Source: Lachnospiraceae bacterium
GTDB lineage: Bacteria > Bacillota > Clostridia > Lachnospirales > Lachnospiraceae
Reading direction: 5' to 3'
DNA: 64,000 bases
Assembly (NCBI GenBank): GCA_902362715.1
Contig: CABIXN010000001.1
Coordinates: 131,735-195,734, forward strand
Shown: piece after piece, positions 7,911 to 16,819 of the stretch
Layout of the letters: each line of letters starts with the position of its first letter
How positions within the stretch are numbered: position 1 is the first letter of the stretch
Program-made: the position numbers and the translations under genes
Notes under the pieces: generated by a model
The model's database searches: none
The model's input: only the letters and a program-made list of their open reading frames with translations
Told to the model about the DNA's origin: nothing

Positions 7911-8867
7911 ATGAAAAAAATTACGGCATTTTGCGCTGGACGCAGAAACGGAAACAGTGAAACCTTTACCAAGGCGGCGTTGATGGCCGCAGAGCAGGCG
8001 GGAGTGGAGGTAGAATTAATCCGTTTGAATGAATGTGATTTGAAACCATGTTTGGGATGCCCCACAGCACCTTGTCTGGTAAAAGGACCTGATTGCTGTC
8101 CCCATCATGACGACGGAGCCTGGCTGGTGGAAAAACTTCTGGACTGTGACGGATACCTGATGGCAGCGCCGGTATGGTGCCTATCACCGGCGGGAATTGT
8201 ATCTGTGTTTCGGGATCGTGTCATTGGTCCGAAATTGGACCCGCAGGGATTTAAAATGTTTGGAAGAGTTCCGGAATGGGTAAAAGGAAGAGTAAAAGAA
8301 CGTCCCGGCGCGCTGATTTCTGTAGGTGGCGCGGGAACTGAAAACTGGACGAGTCTGGGACTTCCAACATTATATACAACAACATTTACGCCTCAGACAA
8401 ATGTGGTAGACCATATGAATGTAACGGAAGTTGCAGATATGGGAGCTGCGGTACTTCGTGATGATTTAATAGAGCGTGCCAAAAATCTGGGAGAGCATCT
8501 GGCATATGCAGTGCTCCATATGGACGAAGAACCTGCAAAATGGATGGGAGACGACACGCCCACAGCATGTCCGAACTGCCATCAGAATCTGTTAATTATG
8601 CATCCGGGCACTAATCAATGTGAGTGTGCGGTATGCGGGAAATTTGGCACGGTTTCCATGACTGATAATAAGCTGTCTTTTGTTTTTGAAGACACCGATA
8701 TCAATGACAGACTGGCTCCGGCGGGAAAACTGACACATGGACAGGAGATTTTCCGGATAAAAAGGGAAATTTATGAGCCGAATAAAGAAAAAATTCCGGA
8801 AAAGTGGCAGCCATATAAAGATTATAATGCGTGTATAACAACGGCGCCGTCCAGACAGAAAGCATAA
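7911..8867 (+). CDS. Flavodoxin-like NAD(P)H:FMN reductase with C-terminal zinc ribbon
   Basis: The first roughly 200 residues are an NADPH-dependent FMN reductase/iron-sulfur flavoprotein-like fold: an FMN phosphate loop variant (AGRRNGNSETFTKAA), then LKPCLGCPTAPCLVKGPDCC, a Cys-rich segment where related flavoproteins hold a cluster or disulphides, and the MAAPVWCLSPAGI loop. The C-terminal part adds a clear zinc ribbon, CPNCHQ about residue 222 and CAVCGKFG about residue 240. This combination is uncommon in my experience. It may pass electrons to the Old Yellow Enzyme or the GRE activase, or itself reduce a substrate. Length is 318 residues, longer than the usual 180-200. Confidence 0.8.
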   Translation: MKKITAFCAGRRNGNSETFTKAALMAAEQAGVEVELIRLNECDLKPCLGCPTAPCLVKGPDCCPHHDDGAWLVEKLLDCDGYLMAAPVWCLSPAGIVSVFRDRVIGPKLDPQGFKMFGRVPEWVKGRVKERPGALISVGGAGTENWTSLGLPTLYTTTFTPQTNVVDHMNVTEVADMGAAVLRDDLIERAKNLGEHLAYAVLHMDEEPAKWMGDDTPTACPNCHQNLLIMHPGTNQCECAVCGKFGTVSMTDNKLSFVFEDTDINDRLAPAGKLTHGQEIFRIKREIYEPNKEKIPEKWQPYKDYNACITTAPSRQKA

Positions 8868-8880
8868 ACATAATTTATCA

Positions 8881-8909
8881 GGGACCGCATTTGGCGGTCC
8901 CGTTTTTAA
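8881..8909 (+). terminator. Hairpin with T-tract between reductase and OYE genes
   Basis: GGGACCGC and GCGGTCCC arms followed by GTTTTT. It may partially terminate transcription inside the operon, lowering expression of downstream genes relative to the ACP-kinase part. Confidence 0.7.
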
Positions 8910-8922
8910 TAGGAGGAATATT

Positions 8923-10965
8923 ATGAATCAGAATTATCCAAATTTATTTCGCTCATTGACAATAAGAAATCATACATACAGAAATCGTATCCAGACAGCG
9001 CCTACGATGTTTGCCCAGGCATGTTTTATGCCGGATATAGCAGAAAATGTTATGCGCATGATAGAATGCCGCGCGGCTGGCGGAGCCGCGGCGGTCTGTG
9101 TTGGAGAAGTAGGGGTTAACAGCAAAGAGGGTTCCTGTTTTAATCTGGTGCCGGTAGATTATAAAGAACATAGCGGAAAATTTTTTGATGCTGCGGCACA
9201 GTATGCGCGGCGAATAAAAAAGCATGGCGCTTTGGCGTTTGCAGAATTCAGTCATGAGGGACAGGATGCGAATCAGTTGGCGTTTAATGCTATCTGGGGA
9301 GGAACAGACAATTCTTCCGGTCATGTGGCATACGGACCGGTAGATTTGGTGAGACCGGACGGCGGCGTGGTAAAAGCATTTGATGAAGAAAGCATGGAGG
9401 CTTTGTGCCGGGACATGGAACATTGCTGTTCTTTTATGAAAGCAGCCGGGTTTGACGGAGTTCTTTTGCACGGGGGACATGGATTTTTGATTCAGCAGTT
9501 TATATCCCCCCTTTTTAATAAGCGTGAAGATGAATATGGCGGCAGTATAGAAAACCGCGCCAAATTTCCAATCCGTATTTTTGAAGCTATGCGCAAAGGG
9601 CTTGGAGAAGATATGATTTTGGAACTCCGGCTTAGTGCGGAAGATAAGCTTCCGGGAGGAATGACAATAAAAGACGTTGTAGAATTTGCAAAACTGATTG
9701 ACGGAAAAGTAGACGTATTCCAGGTATCTTGCGGAATCAAGCTGATGGGCAATCGAACCAATACATTTTCTGATATGTATGACATTCATGGCGTGAATGT
9801 AGAGTATGCCAGACAAATTAAGGCTGTCATGAAAAAGACAAAGGTTTCCGTTATTGGCGGATTAAACGACCCGCAGCAGTGTGAAGAAATCATTGCCGCC
9901 GGCGCGGCAGATTTAGTGGTTCTGGGGCGACAGGCGTTTGCGGATCCTGAATTTGCAAATAAGGCGGCTGCCGGAAAAGCGGATACGATCCGCAGATGTG
10001 TCAGATGTTTCCAGTGTTATCCGGGAGCCCCGGAACATGAAACGGATGTAGATATTTTCCATGATTTATCACCGGAAGAAGCGGCGAAAGCATCCTCTCC
10101 GGCGTCAATGGGAAAGTGTGCGATTAATCCGCACAGCAATCTGGCGTTATACGAAGATGAATATCCAGCGCCGGAGCGCTCCAGAAAAGTATTGATTATC
10201 GGCGGCGGGGCAGGCGGTATGCAGGCGGCGATAACCGCAAAGGCAAGAGGGCATAAGGTAATAATATTTGAGCGCAGCGACAGGCTTGGGGGTATTTTGA
10301 ATTTTACGGATTATGACAGCTGCAAAGCAGACCTGCATAATTTTAAGGAGCTGTTAATCAAAGAGGCAGAAGAAGCGGCAGATGAGCTGTACCTGAATCA
10401 GGCGGTCACAAAGGAAGCTATTGACAATATAAGTCCCGATTATGTAATGATTGCAATCGGTTCCCATTGCTTTCCGCTGCAGATCGCAGGAAGTGAAAAA
10501 ATGATGGATGTACTGGACGTATTTACAGAAAATCCTGTGATTGGTGAAAAAGTAGTCATTATAGGCGGCGGTAATTCCGGTTGCGAAACAGGAATTTTGC
10601 TGGCTGAAATGAAGAAAGATGTGACTGTATTGGAGATGGCGAATCGACTGTCTCCATCCTGTATGGGATGTTACCGGGCGGCAATGATTGATGAAATGGA
10701 TAAGCGGGGAGTAAAGTATGCAACCGAAGTTCGATGTACGGAAATAACCGACGCAGGTGTAAAAGCAGTTGGCAGAGACAATCAGGAATTATTTTATCCG
10801 GCGGATACGGTAATAAATGCATGCGGAATGAGCGCAAATGCAACCGAAGATATTGAAAAAATGTGCGGGCAGATTCCGTATATGAAAATCGGGGACTGCG
10901 AGCATGTAGGAAAAGTCGGGGACGCAGTAAGCGCAGGGCATATAGCGGCATTAAAAATAGTATAA
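8923..10965 (+). CDS. Old Yellow Enzyme-family FMN/FeS/FAD reductase (2,4-dienoyl-CoA reductase type)
   Basis: A 680-residue enzyme with the three-part FadH/BaiCD/trimethylamine-dehydrogenase plan. Residues 1-350 are an FMN TIM barrel with the family motif HGGHGFLIQQFISP followed by KREDEYGGSIENR. Cys359, Cys362, Cys365 and Cys399 are placed to bind a [4Fe-4S] cluster, but the last Cys is separated by 33 residues instead of about 11, an unusual acidic insertion. From about 422 an FAD/NAD(P) domain begins with VLIIGGGAGGMQAA, and a second dinucleotide loop VVIIGGGNSGCETG follows. Such enzymes reduce carbon-carbon double bonds next to a carbonyl. Redox partner genes follow directly, so the substrate is probably an unsaturated ketone, acid or thioester (inference). 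Confidence 0.88.
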   Translation: MNQNYPNLFRSLTIRNHTYRNRIQTAPTMFAQACFMPDIAENVMRMIECRAAGGAAAVCVGEVGVNSKEGSCFNLVPVDYKEHSGKFFDAAAQYARRIKKHGALAFAEFSHEGQDANQLAFNAIWGGTDNSSGHVAYGPVDLVRPDGGVVKAFDEESMEALCRDMEHCCSFMKAAGFDGVLLHGGHGFLIQQFISPLFNKREDEYGGSIENRAKFPIRIFEAMRKGLGEDMILELRLSAEDKLPGGMTIKDVVEFAKLIDGKVDVFQVSCGIKLMGNRTNTFSDMYDIHGVNVEYARQIKAVMKKTKVSVIGGLNDPQQCEEIIAAGAADLVVLGRQAFADPEFANKAAAGKADTIRRCVRCFQCYPGAPEHETDVDIFHDLSPEEAAKASSPASMGKCAINPHSNLALYEDEYPAPERSRKVLIIGGGAGGMQAAITAKARGHKVIIFERSDRLGGILNFTDYDSCKADLHNFKELLIKEAEEAADELYLNQAVTKEAIDNISPDYVMIAIGSHCFPLQIAGSEKMMDVLDVFTENPVIGEKVVIIGGGNSGCETGILLAEMKKDVTVLEMANRLSPSCMGCYRAAMIDEMDKRGVKYATEVRCTEITDAGVKAVGRDNQELFYPADTVINACGMSANATEDIEKMCGQIPYMKIGDCEHVGKVGDAVSAGHIAALKIV

Positions 10966-11001
10966 CATGCTGTATGCGCAGGATTACAAGGAGAGGAGAA
11001 A

Positions 11002-13059
11002 ATGGTATCAATTACGATTGACGGGCGCAGGCTGGAAGTAGAAGAGGGAAAACATATTTTGACCTGCGCTCTGGAAAATGGGATATATATACCGCATTTG
11101 TGTCACCATCCGGCGCTGCCGGAAAACGGCTCCTGCAGGATGTGCGTAGTGGAAGTAAAAGGGGAAGCGCAGCCTGTGGCAGCCTGTCTGCTTGAGGCAG
11201 AAGATGGGATGGAGATTATCACCAGAAGTGAAAGACTGACACATTTGCGGACGCTGGCGATGGAACTGCTTCTTTCCGGACATCCGGAAGATTGTTCCAG
11301 CTGTCCCAAATATGGAAACTGTGAATTGCAGACATTAATTTTATATATTGGCGCAAGTAACAGCCGGCTGCAGTCACGTTCCAGAGGTATGAAAATAAAC
11401 GAAGAAAATCCGCTGCTGATTCATGACATGAATCGCTGCGTTTTATGCGGACGGTGTGTGAGAGCGTGTAATGATTTGCGGGGCGTGGGAGTATTGCAAT
11501 ATACAAAAAAGGAGCTGGAACTGTGTGTGGATACACTTCACGGCAAATTATTGAAAGAAGAAAACTGCCGTTTTTGTACAGCCTGCGCGCAGGTCTGTCC
11601 TACAGGGACGATACGGGACAAGGTACAGCTGATGAACACGGGCCTTAAAAAAGAAGACGCGTATGTACCATGCCGTTACACATGTCCGATACATACAGAA
11701 ATTCCTAAATATATTCGTTTTGTAAAAGAAAAAAATTATGATGCGGCAGCAGCCGTAATCCGTGAAAAAGCGCCTTTCCCAAAAGTATTGGGATATATAT
11801 GCAGTCATGTCTGCGAAAGTGAATGCAGACGGGGCGAGGTAAACGAGCCGGTTTCCATCCGCAATATAAAACGCTATGCGGCGGAAAAAGATACCGGAAA
11901 ATACTGGAAAGGAAAGGGGAAACAGCTGCCGGATACCGGGAAAAGTATTTGCGTGGCAGGCGCCGGACCTGCAGGTCTTACGGCAGCTTATTATCTGCGC
12001 AAGCAGGGACATACGGTAAAAGTAGCAGAAGCACTTCCGGAAGCGGGAGGAATGATGCGTTATGGAATCCCGGAGTATCGGCTTCCACGAAATATAATAG
12101 CGGAAGAAATACAGGTTATTTTGAACCAGGGAGTAATCCTTGAAACAAACAGACGAATTGAGCAGCCTTTAACTTTGAAAAAAGAGTATGATGCGGTACT
12201 GCTGGCAGTAGGAACACATCAGGGAATAAGACTTCCGATAGAGGGAAGTAAACTGCCGGGCGTTCTGCTGAATATTGACTTTTTAAGAAAAGTTTCTATG
12301 GGTGAAAAGGCGGATATCGGCGAAAAAGTAATTGTTCTTGGCGGCGGGAATGTGGCTTTTGACTGTGCCAGAACAGCCAGATGTCTGGGAGCAACAGAAA
12401 TATCTCTTGCCTGTCTGGAATCCCTGGACAATATGCCGGCCGATAAAGAAGAAATCCAGCAGGCAAAAGAAGAGGGAATAAACATATATCCGGCGCGGAC
12501 TTTTGAAAAAATTACGGGAACAGAAAATGTAACCGGCGTGGATTTTATGAAAGTGAAAACTTTTACCTTTGATAAAGATCACAAAGCCGTAATTGAAAAA
12601 GAAGAGCATTCGGAACATCATATCGAGGCGGACACGGTTATCTTTGCCGTGGGACAGCGAAATGCAATGGAAGTTCCAGAAGATACAGAGGGCGTTTTTG
12701 CGGCGGGAGATGCAGTATACGGGACAAAATCTGTGGTACAGGCGATTGCCGCCGGCAGAAATGCAGCAGTGGAAATTGATAAATATCTTGGAGGAGACGG
12801 TGACATTTCGGAGCGCTTTGCACCGGAACAATCTCCAAACCCATGGATTGGGAAAATAGAGGACTTCCCTCAGATCCCCAGGGTAACATCCAAAATAATA
12901 GCCCCAAAACAGCGTGCAGATAATTTTGGACAGATAGATTATGGTATTTGCGACGGAGATATCTGCAGAGAAACGCAGCGGTGTCTTCAGTGTGATTTGC
13001 GGCTGCAGATAGAGGATGCGCAGTTATGGAATCAGTTTGCAGAAAGGCAGGGAGAGTAG
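11002..13059 (+). CDS. NuoG-like ferredoxin fused to GltD-like NAD(P)H/FAD oxidoreductase
   Basis: A 685-residue fusion. Residues 1-75 are a [2Fe-2S] domain (Cys34, Cys45, Cys48, Cys62). Residues 80-115 hold the NuoG-type His94-Cys98-Cys101-Cys107 cluster site. A 2x[4Fe-4S] ferredoxin segment follows (CVLCGRCVRACND and CRFCTACAQVCP). From about 225 the protein becomes a glutamate-synthase small-subunit-type module: Cys-rich CRYTCPIHTEIPKYI, FAD loop VAGAGPAGLTAAYYLR, NADP loop VIVLGGGNVAFDCA, and the final FAD motif GVFAAGDAV. NAD(P)H electrons would enter through FAD and leave through the clusters. The neighbouring NuoF-like protein and OYE reductase are the probable partners. It is a cytoplasmic assembly; no membrane subunits are nearby. 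Confidence 0.87.
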   Translation: MVSITIDGRRLEVEEGKHILTCALENGIYIPHLCHHPALPENGSCRMCVVEVKGEAQPVAACLLEAEDGMEIITRSERLTHLRTLAMELLLSGHPEDCSSCPKYGNCELQTLILYIGASNSRLQSRSRGMKINEENPLLIHDMNRCVLCGRCVRACNDLRGVGVLQYTKKELELCVDTLHGKLLKEENCRFCTACAQVCPTGTIRDKVQLMNTGLKKEDAYVPCRYTCPIHTEIPKYIRFVKEKNYDAAAAVIREKAPFPKVLGYICSHVCESECRRGEVNEPVSIRNIKRYAAEKDTGKYWKGKGKQLPDTGKSICVAGAGPAGLTAAYYLRKQGHTVKVAEALPEAGGMMRYGIPEYRLPRNIIAEEIQVILNQGVILETNRRIEQPLTLKKEYDAVLLAVGTHQGIRLPIEGSKLPGVLLNIDFLRKVSMGEKADIGEKVIVLGGGNVAFDCARTARCLGATEISLACLESLDNMPADKEEIQQAKEEGINIYPARTFEKITGTENVTGVDFMKVKTFTFDKDHKAVIEKEEHSEHHIEADTVIFAVGQRNAMEVPEDTEGVFAAGDAVYGTKSVVQAIAAGRNAAVEIDKYLGGDGDISERFAPEQSPNPWIGKIEDFPQIPRVTSKIIAPKQRADNFGQIDYGICDGDICRETQRCLQCDLRLQIEDAQLWNQFAERQGE

Positions 13060-13062
13060 GCG

Positions 13063-14280
13063 ATGAAATTACCGAAAGACATTCAGAATATCCCGCCAAA
13101 GGAAATTATAAAAACGATTGAAGCAGCGAATCTGTGCGATTTTGGCGTATATCCGAAGCGGTTGAAAGATAAAATACTGGCTGCTGAAAAAAGGAAAAAA
13201 AGATGCAGCAGTCCACTGACAGTCATTACTGCTGTTCATAATAATGATTTTACAGATGCATATTTACGGCTGCTTTTGCAGAACACACAGGAAATTTTGG
13301 ACGGGATGGCGATTTTGGCATGGGGAATCCAGGCGGAAGCAATGATTTTGCAATTACCTCAAAGATGGCGGCAGACGACGGCAGAAGTAAAAGCATGGGC
13401 AGAAAGCCGGGGGATTTGTGTACAGTATGGAATGACGGATATGCGGCAGTGCCGCGGGCAGATGGTGGTGCATATAGCGGCAGCCCTGGATATAGCACAG
13501 GTTTTTGCGGGAAATTATAAAGTAGGAACGTATCTGAGTCTTTGCAGAGACGGTATATGCGAAATTTCAGAAAAAGTACCCTATGGCACCACCGTGCGTC
13601 AAATCCTGAAAGATACGGAAAATATAGAGTTTTTCAGTATAGGACAGCGTATTTATAAACCGGAGGAAGCAGATATGGAGCTTACAGAAGAAGTACCTGT
13701 TGAAAACGGTGTCATTACCTGCTGGTCCAAAAACTGCTGTGTGATTCAGGAGGCGGAAAAAGTGCTGTTGAAGCTGCGGACGGAAAGCTGCGGGAAATGT
13801 ACGTTTTGCAGAGAGGGTCTGATTCAGATACACAGTATTGTCAAAGGAATTTTACAGGGAAAAGGCGAGTTGGAAAAACTGGATATTATACGGGAAATTG
13901 CACAGGCAATGAGTTTTTCCAATCAGTGTTCCGTGGGTCAGTGCGGAGCAGAATTTGTGGTTGGAACAATGGAAAAATTTGCAGACGACTATGAATCGCA
14001 TATTGTGAAGAAAAAGTGCCGTGCACAGAAGTGCAGCGCCTTTTTGCAGATTTATATTGACCCATATAAATGTACCGGATGTATGGAGTGTATGGATGTG
14101 TGCGAGGCAGACGCCATTGAGGGAAAGGCGGGATATATTCATATGATTGATGAGTTTGAATGTACAAAATGCGGAAACTGCATGGAAGCATGCGAGGAAC
14201 AGGCTGTTAAAACCGTTGAGGGGAGACTGCCAAAACTGCCCGCCCGGCTTACAAAATGCGGCAGGTTAAAAAGGCATTAG
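13063..14280 (+). CDS. NuoF-like iron-sulfur protein lacking the FMN/NADH loop, with C-terminal 2x[4Fe-4S]
   Basis: A 405-residue relative of NADH dehydrogenase subunit F. The SLBB-like segment (KVPYGTTVRQIL, about 171-183) and the NuoF cluster motif ESCGKCTFCREG (Cys243, Cys246, Cys249, with a later NQCSVGQCG) are clear, and two ferredoxin clusters close the protein (CTGCMECMDVCEAD and CTKCGNCMEACEE). The glycine-rich FMN and NADH binding loop (GRGGAGFPTG in NuoF) is not visible: the expected place reads DFGVYPKRLKDK. I infer an electron-transfer role rather than NADH oxidation, with FAD chemistry supplied by the upstream fusion protein, whose gene ends three bases earlier. The end overlaps the convergent acpS by four bases. 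Confidence 0.82.
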   Translation: MKLPKDIQNIPPKEIIKTIEAANLCDFGVYPKRLKDKILAAEKRKKRCSSPLTVITAVHNNDFTDAYLRLLLQNTQEILDGMAILAWGIQAEAMILQLPQRWRQTTAEVKAWAESRGICVQYGMTDMRQCRGQMVVHIAAALDIAQVFAGNYKVGTYLSLCRDGICEISEKVPYGTTVRQILKDTENIEFFSIGQRIYKPEEADMELTEEVPVENGVITCWSKNCCVIQEAEKVLLKLRTESCGKCTFCREGLIQIHSIVKGILQGKGELEKLDIIREIAQAMSFSNQCSVGQCGAEFVVGTMEKFADDYESHIVKKKCRAQKCSAFLQIYIDPYKCTGCMECMDVCEADAIEGKAGYIHMIDEFECTKCGNCMEACEEQAVKTVEGRLPKLPARLTKCGRLKRH

Positions 14281-14657
14281 ACAGTCTCGCAGAGGGCATA
14301 GGCGATGGCATAATCTGTGTCGTAAGACAAAGAAATATGGATACGGTGAATCTGAAACTGATTTGCCAACTGGAGGGCGTTCCCGTGTAAAGTGACAGAG
14401 GGAATGCCCTTTTCATCTGTCAGAATTTCAATATCATTCATCTGGATGGAGTCCGGATGAATCTGCAGAGCTTTAAAAACCGCTTCTTTTCCTGCAAAGC
14501 GGGTGGCATACGCCCAATATGGAGCCGGCTGTCTTAAGATAAACTGACGCTCCTTTTGCGTAAAAACTTTCTGGAAAAATGGATCGTCGGGGTTATTTTC
14601 GTAAAGCGTTTGTATTCGTTTGATGTGCAAAATATCTGTACCTGTACCGTGTATCAT
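14277..14657 (-). CDS. acpS: Holo-acyl carrier protein synthase (4'-phosphopantetheinyl transferase)
   Basis: A 126-residue AcpS-type transferase that attaches phosphopantetheine from CoA to an ACP serine. The Mg2+/CoA site is recognisable: GTGTDILHI with Asp8 and FAGKEAVFKAL with Glu58. Length fits the family. It is the only minus-strand gene between the NuoF-like gene and the pta-like gene, overlapping the former by four bases tail to tail. A housekeeping AcpS normally sits near other cell-wall or lipid genes; finding it inside an island that starts with an ACP suggests the two act together, though I cannot exclude that this is the cell's only AcpS. Confidence 0.92.
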   Translation of the reverse strand: MIHGTGTDILHIKRIQTLYENNPDDPFFQKVFTQKERQFILRQPAPYWAYATRFAGKEAVFKALQIHPDSIQMNDIEILTDEKGIPSVTLHGNALQLANQFQIHRIHISLSYDTDYAIAYALCETV

Positions 14658-14804
14658 AAATACCTCCCATCTTTGTGAGCAGAACCAAAAACATGTATTT
14701 ATTGTAAAAGTAATTTGGAGAGCCGTCCAGTGCTTTTTTAAAAATCCGGGGCTAGAATTGTATTATGAAAAATTATCAGTCAGAACAGACGGGAGGAAAG
14801 ACGA

Positions 14805-15803
14805 ATGAATCTCATGGACAAAATATATAAAAAAGCAAAGGAAAAACCTCTGCGGGTAGCGTTTCCCGAAACGGAAGAAGAAAAAATTCTGCTGGCGGCA
14901 GCAGAATGCGAGCAGAAAGGTTATTGTATTCCGGTGCTGGTAGGAAAAAAAGAAGAAGTGCTGGAACATGCCGCAGGTTTCGGAATAAATATAAGCGATA
15001 TGGAAATTGCAGACAGTTCGGATGAGGCATGGCTGGATGGCGTAATCGCAGAATATGTCAAAATAAACAGTATTTTCAGTGCAAAATCTATGAAACGAAA
15101 ATCAAAAGACGCTATGAATGTGGCGTTGATGCTGCAGGCGCTTGGAATGGTAGACGTAACCTTTGCAGGAATGGCGCACACAACCGGCGATGTGGTTCTG
15201 GGCGCCCAGACCTTTATCGGTATGCAGGAGGGAATCACAACGCCGTCCAGTATCGGTATCGGAGACTTTCCGGATTATACCACGTCGGAGGGAAATCTGC
15301 TAATTTTTGGAGACAGCGCCGTGTGCCAGAATCCATCGTCAGAAGATCTGGCAAGCATTGCTATCTCAACCTGTGAGACGGCAAAAAATCTGCTTGGATG
15401 GGAACCGAGATGTGCGCTTCTTTCTTTTTCAACAGACGGAAGTGCACAGGGAGAACTGGTGGATAAAGTATTGGAAGCAAAAAGAATCGCCAATGAGCAG
15501 AGGCCGGATTTGAAAATTGACGGAGAGTTTCAGTTTGACGCCGCGGTTGTACCGGAAACTGCTGCAAAAAAAGTAAAGCGTGCAAGTGAAGTGGCAGGCA
15601 AAGCCAATATTGTTATCTGGCCGGACTTAAATGTCGGCAATATTGGCGTAAAGCTGATGCAGCAGTTTGGCAAGGCGGACGCATACGGCCCCTGTCTTCA
15701 GGGATTTAAAAAAATTGTATGCGACTGCTCCAGAAACGCCCCGGTATCAGAGATTGTAGGAAATGTAGCAATCTCTGTTGTGCGGGCGCAGGCGTATCTT
15801 TAA
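14805..15803 (+). CDS. Phosphotransacylase of the Pta/Ptb family (Pta-length)
   Basis: A 332-residue phosphate acyltransferase: it exchanges the thiol of an acyl thioester for phosphate. The full-length Pta pattern is present, with PLRVAFPETEEEKILLAA at the start, DVTFAGMAHTTGDVVLGAQ in the middle, and KANIVIWPDLNVGNIGVKLM near the end. A GGGAGG site lies upstream. It would feed acyl phosphate to the kinase at 5.4-6.5 kb. The family also contains PlsX, which uses acyl-ACP, so an ACP thioester substrate is conceivable here (inference). Its tail overlaps the convergent second phosphotransacylase by four bases. Confidence 0.88.
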   Translation: MNLMDKIYKKAKEKPLRVAFPETEEEKILLAAAECEQKGYCIPVLVGKKEEVLEHAAGFGINISDMEIADSSDEAWLDGVIAEYVKINSIFSAKSMKRKSKDAMNVALMLQALGMVDVTFAGMAHTTGDVVLGAQTFIGMQEGITTPSSIGIGDFPDYTTSEGNLLIFGDSAVCQNPSSEDLASIAISTCETAKNLLGWEPRCALLSFSTDGSAQGELVDKVLEAKRIANEQRPDLKIDGEFQFDAAVVPETAAKKVKRASEVAGKANIVIWPDLNVGNIGVKLMQQFGKADAYGPCLQGFKKIVCDCSRNAPVSEIVGNVAISVVRAQAYL

Positions 15804-16702
15804 GCAACGGCGGAAGCGAATGCGATAGAATTCAGTTTTTCATCTGCTTTAGCGCCTCTGGAGGTCAGAATAACAGGAGCTTTGGCGCCGACTACAATTC
15901 CGGCCATAGATGCCCTGCAGGTTACTTCCAGGCATTTGCCCAGGATGTTGCCGGCATGAATATTAGGCTGAAGCAATACATCGAAGTCTCCGCAGTAAGG
16001 GGAATCAAAATGTTTCAACCGGGCGATTTCCTTACTGATGGCAATGTCGTAGGAAATGGGACCTGCTACATGGCAGCTGCCCAGCTCATTTTTTTCACAC
16101 ATCTCCTGAAGTGTACGCGCATGGACGGTTTCGATAATTTTAGCATCCACGGATTCCTTACAGCAGAGACATGCAACATTTGGAGATGTATAACCCAGCT
16201 TATGAAGCGCGTGAACGGCATTCAGGAGAATCTCCTTTTTCTGGTTTAAATCCGGATGCGCGCACATAGCGGCATCGGTATTAATAACTAATTTGTGATA
16301 ACCGGGAATGGACTGCAGCGCTATGTGAGACATGATGCGTCCCGTTCCAAGCCCTGTCTGGCGATTTACAACAGGACGGAGAAAATCAGAAGTTTCCAGC
16401 ATTCCTTTCATAAGCAAATCGGCGTCTTTACTATGAATGAGCTGTACAGCCAATTCGGCGTCGGTCATATGAGCGGAGGGTTCTTCTATTTGGAAATCTT
16501 TCGGGTCTGCCTGGAGCTCATTTAACAGAGCGGAGATTTTGCTTTTACTTCCGATAAGCAGAGGGCGGGCAATCTGTTTTTTTGCTGCTTTCAGCGCCGT
16601 TTCCAGAATATGCCTGTCAGCGGCAGAAACAATCGCAACCGTACGCTGCCGGCTGGCATTGGATGCAAGGTTCGTAAGTTCAGTAAAATTATGTAATTCC
16701 AT
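15800..16702 (-). CDS. Phosphate butyryltransferase-like phosphotransacylase
   Basis: A 300-residue Ptb-type enzyme; the shorter length and lack of the Pta N-terminal part distinguish it from the convergent neighbour. Characteristic segments are TVAIVSAADRHILETAL, LLMKGMLETSDFLRPVVN and the C-terminal CRASMAGIVVGAKAPVILTS. I chose the ATG at 16702, which has an AGAAGG site upstream; the longer frame to 16735 adds twelve unlikely residues. Having two phosphotransacylases and one kinase suggests either two acyl chain lengths or two carrier types (CoA and ACP). It is transcribed away from the GRE activase gene, sharing a 117-base divergent promoter region. Confidence 0.88.
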   Translation of the reverse strand: MELHNFTELTNLASNASRQRTVAIVSAADRHILETALKAAKKQIARPLLIGSKSKISALLNELQADPKDFQIEEPSAHMTDAELAVQLIHSKDADLLMKGMLETSDFLRPVVNRQTGLGTGRIMSHIALQSIPGYHKLVINTDAAMCAHPDLNQKKEILLNAVHALHKLGYTSPNVACLCCKESVDAKIIETVHARTLQEMCEKNELGSCHVAGPISYDIAISKEIARLKHFDSPYCGDFDVLLQPNIHAGNILGKCLEVTCRASMAGIVVGAKAPVILTSRGAKADEKLNSIAFASAVA

Positions 16703-16764
16703 ATTCCAATTCCTTCTTTCATTTTTTGAGAACATTATAGAATCTGGAATGGTTTAGGGGAAAT

Positions 16765-16790
16765 TAGTAATTACTATTGGACTGATTAGA
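16765..16790. promoter_or_regulatory. Candidate operator between ptb-like gene and GRE activase
   Basis: A 12-base palindrome TAGTAATTACTA (16765-16776) runs into TTACTATTGG...GATTAG, a form of the TTAC(T)ATTG motif shared with other island promoters. A TATAAT-like -10 for the minus-strand gene lies nearby (about 16733-16738, read on the minus strand). Confidence 0.4.
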
Positions 16791-16819
16791 AAAAGTTATT
16801 GGCAGAAAAGAGTTAAATT

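Noticed and set aside
11002..14280. Part of a respiratory complex I
   Set aside because: No membrane Nuo subunits are encoded nearby, the NuoF-like protein lacks the NADH/FMN loop, and the NuoG-like part is fused to a GltD module.
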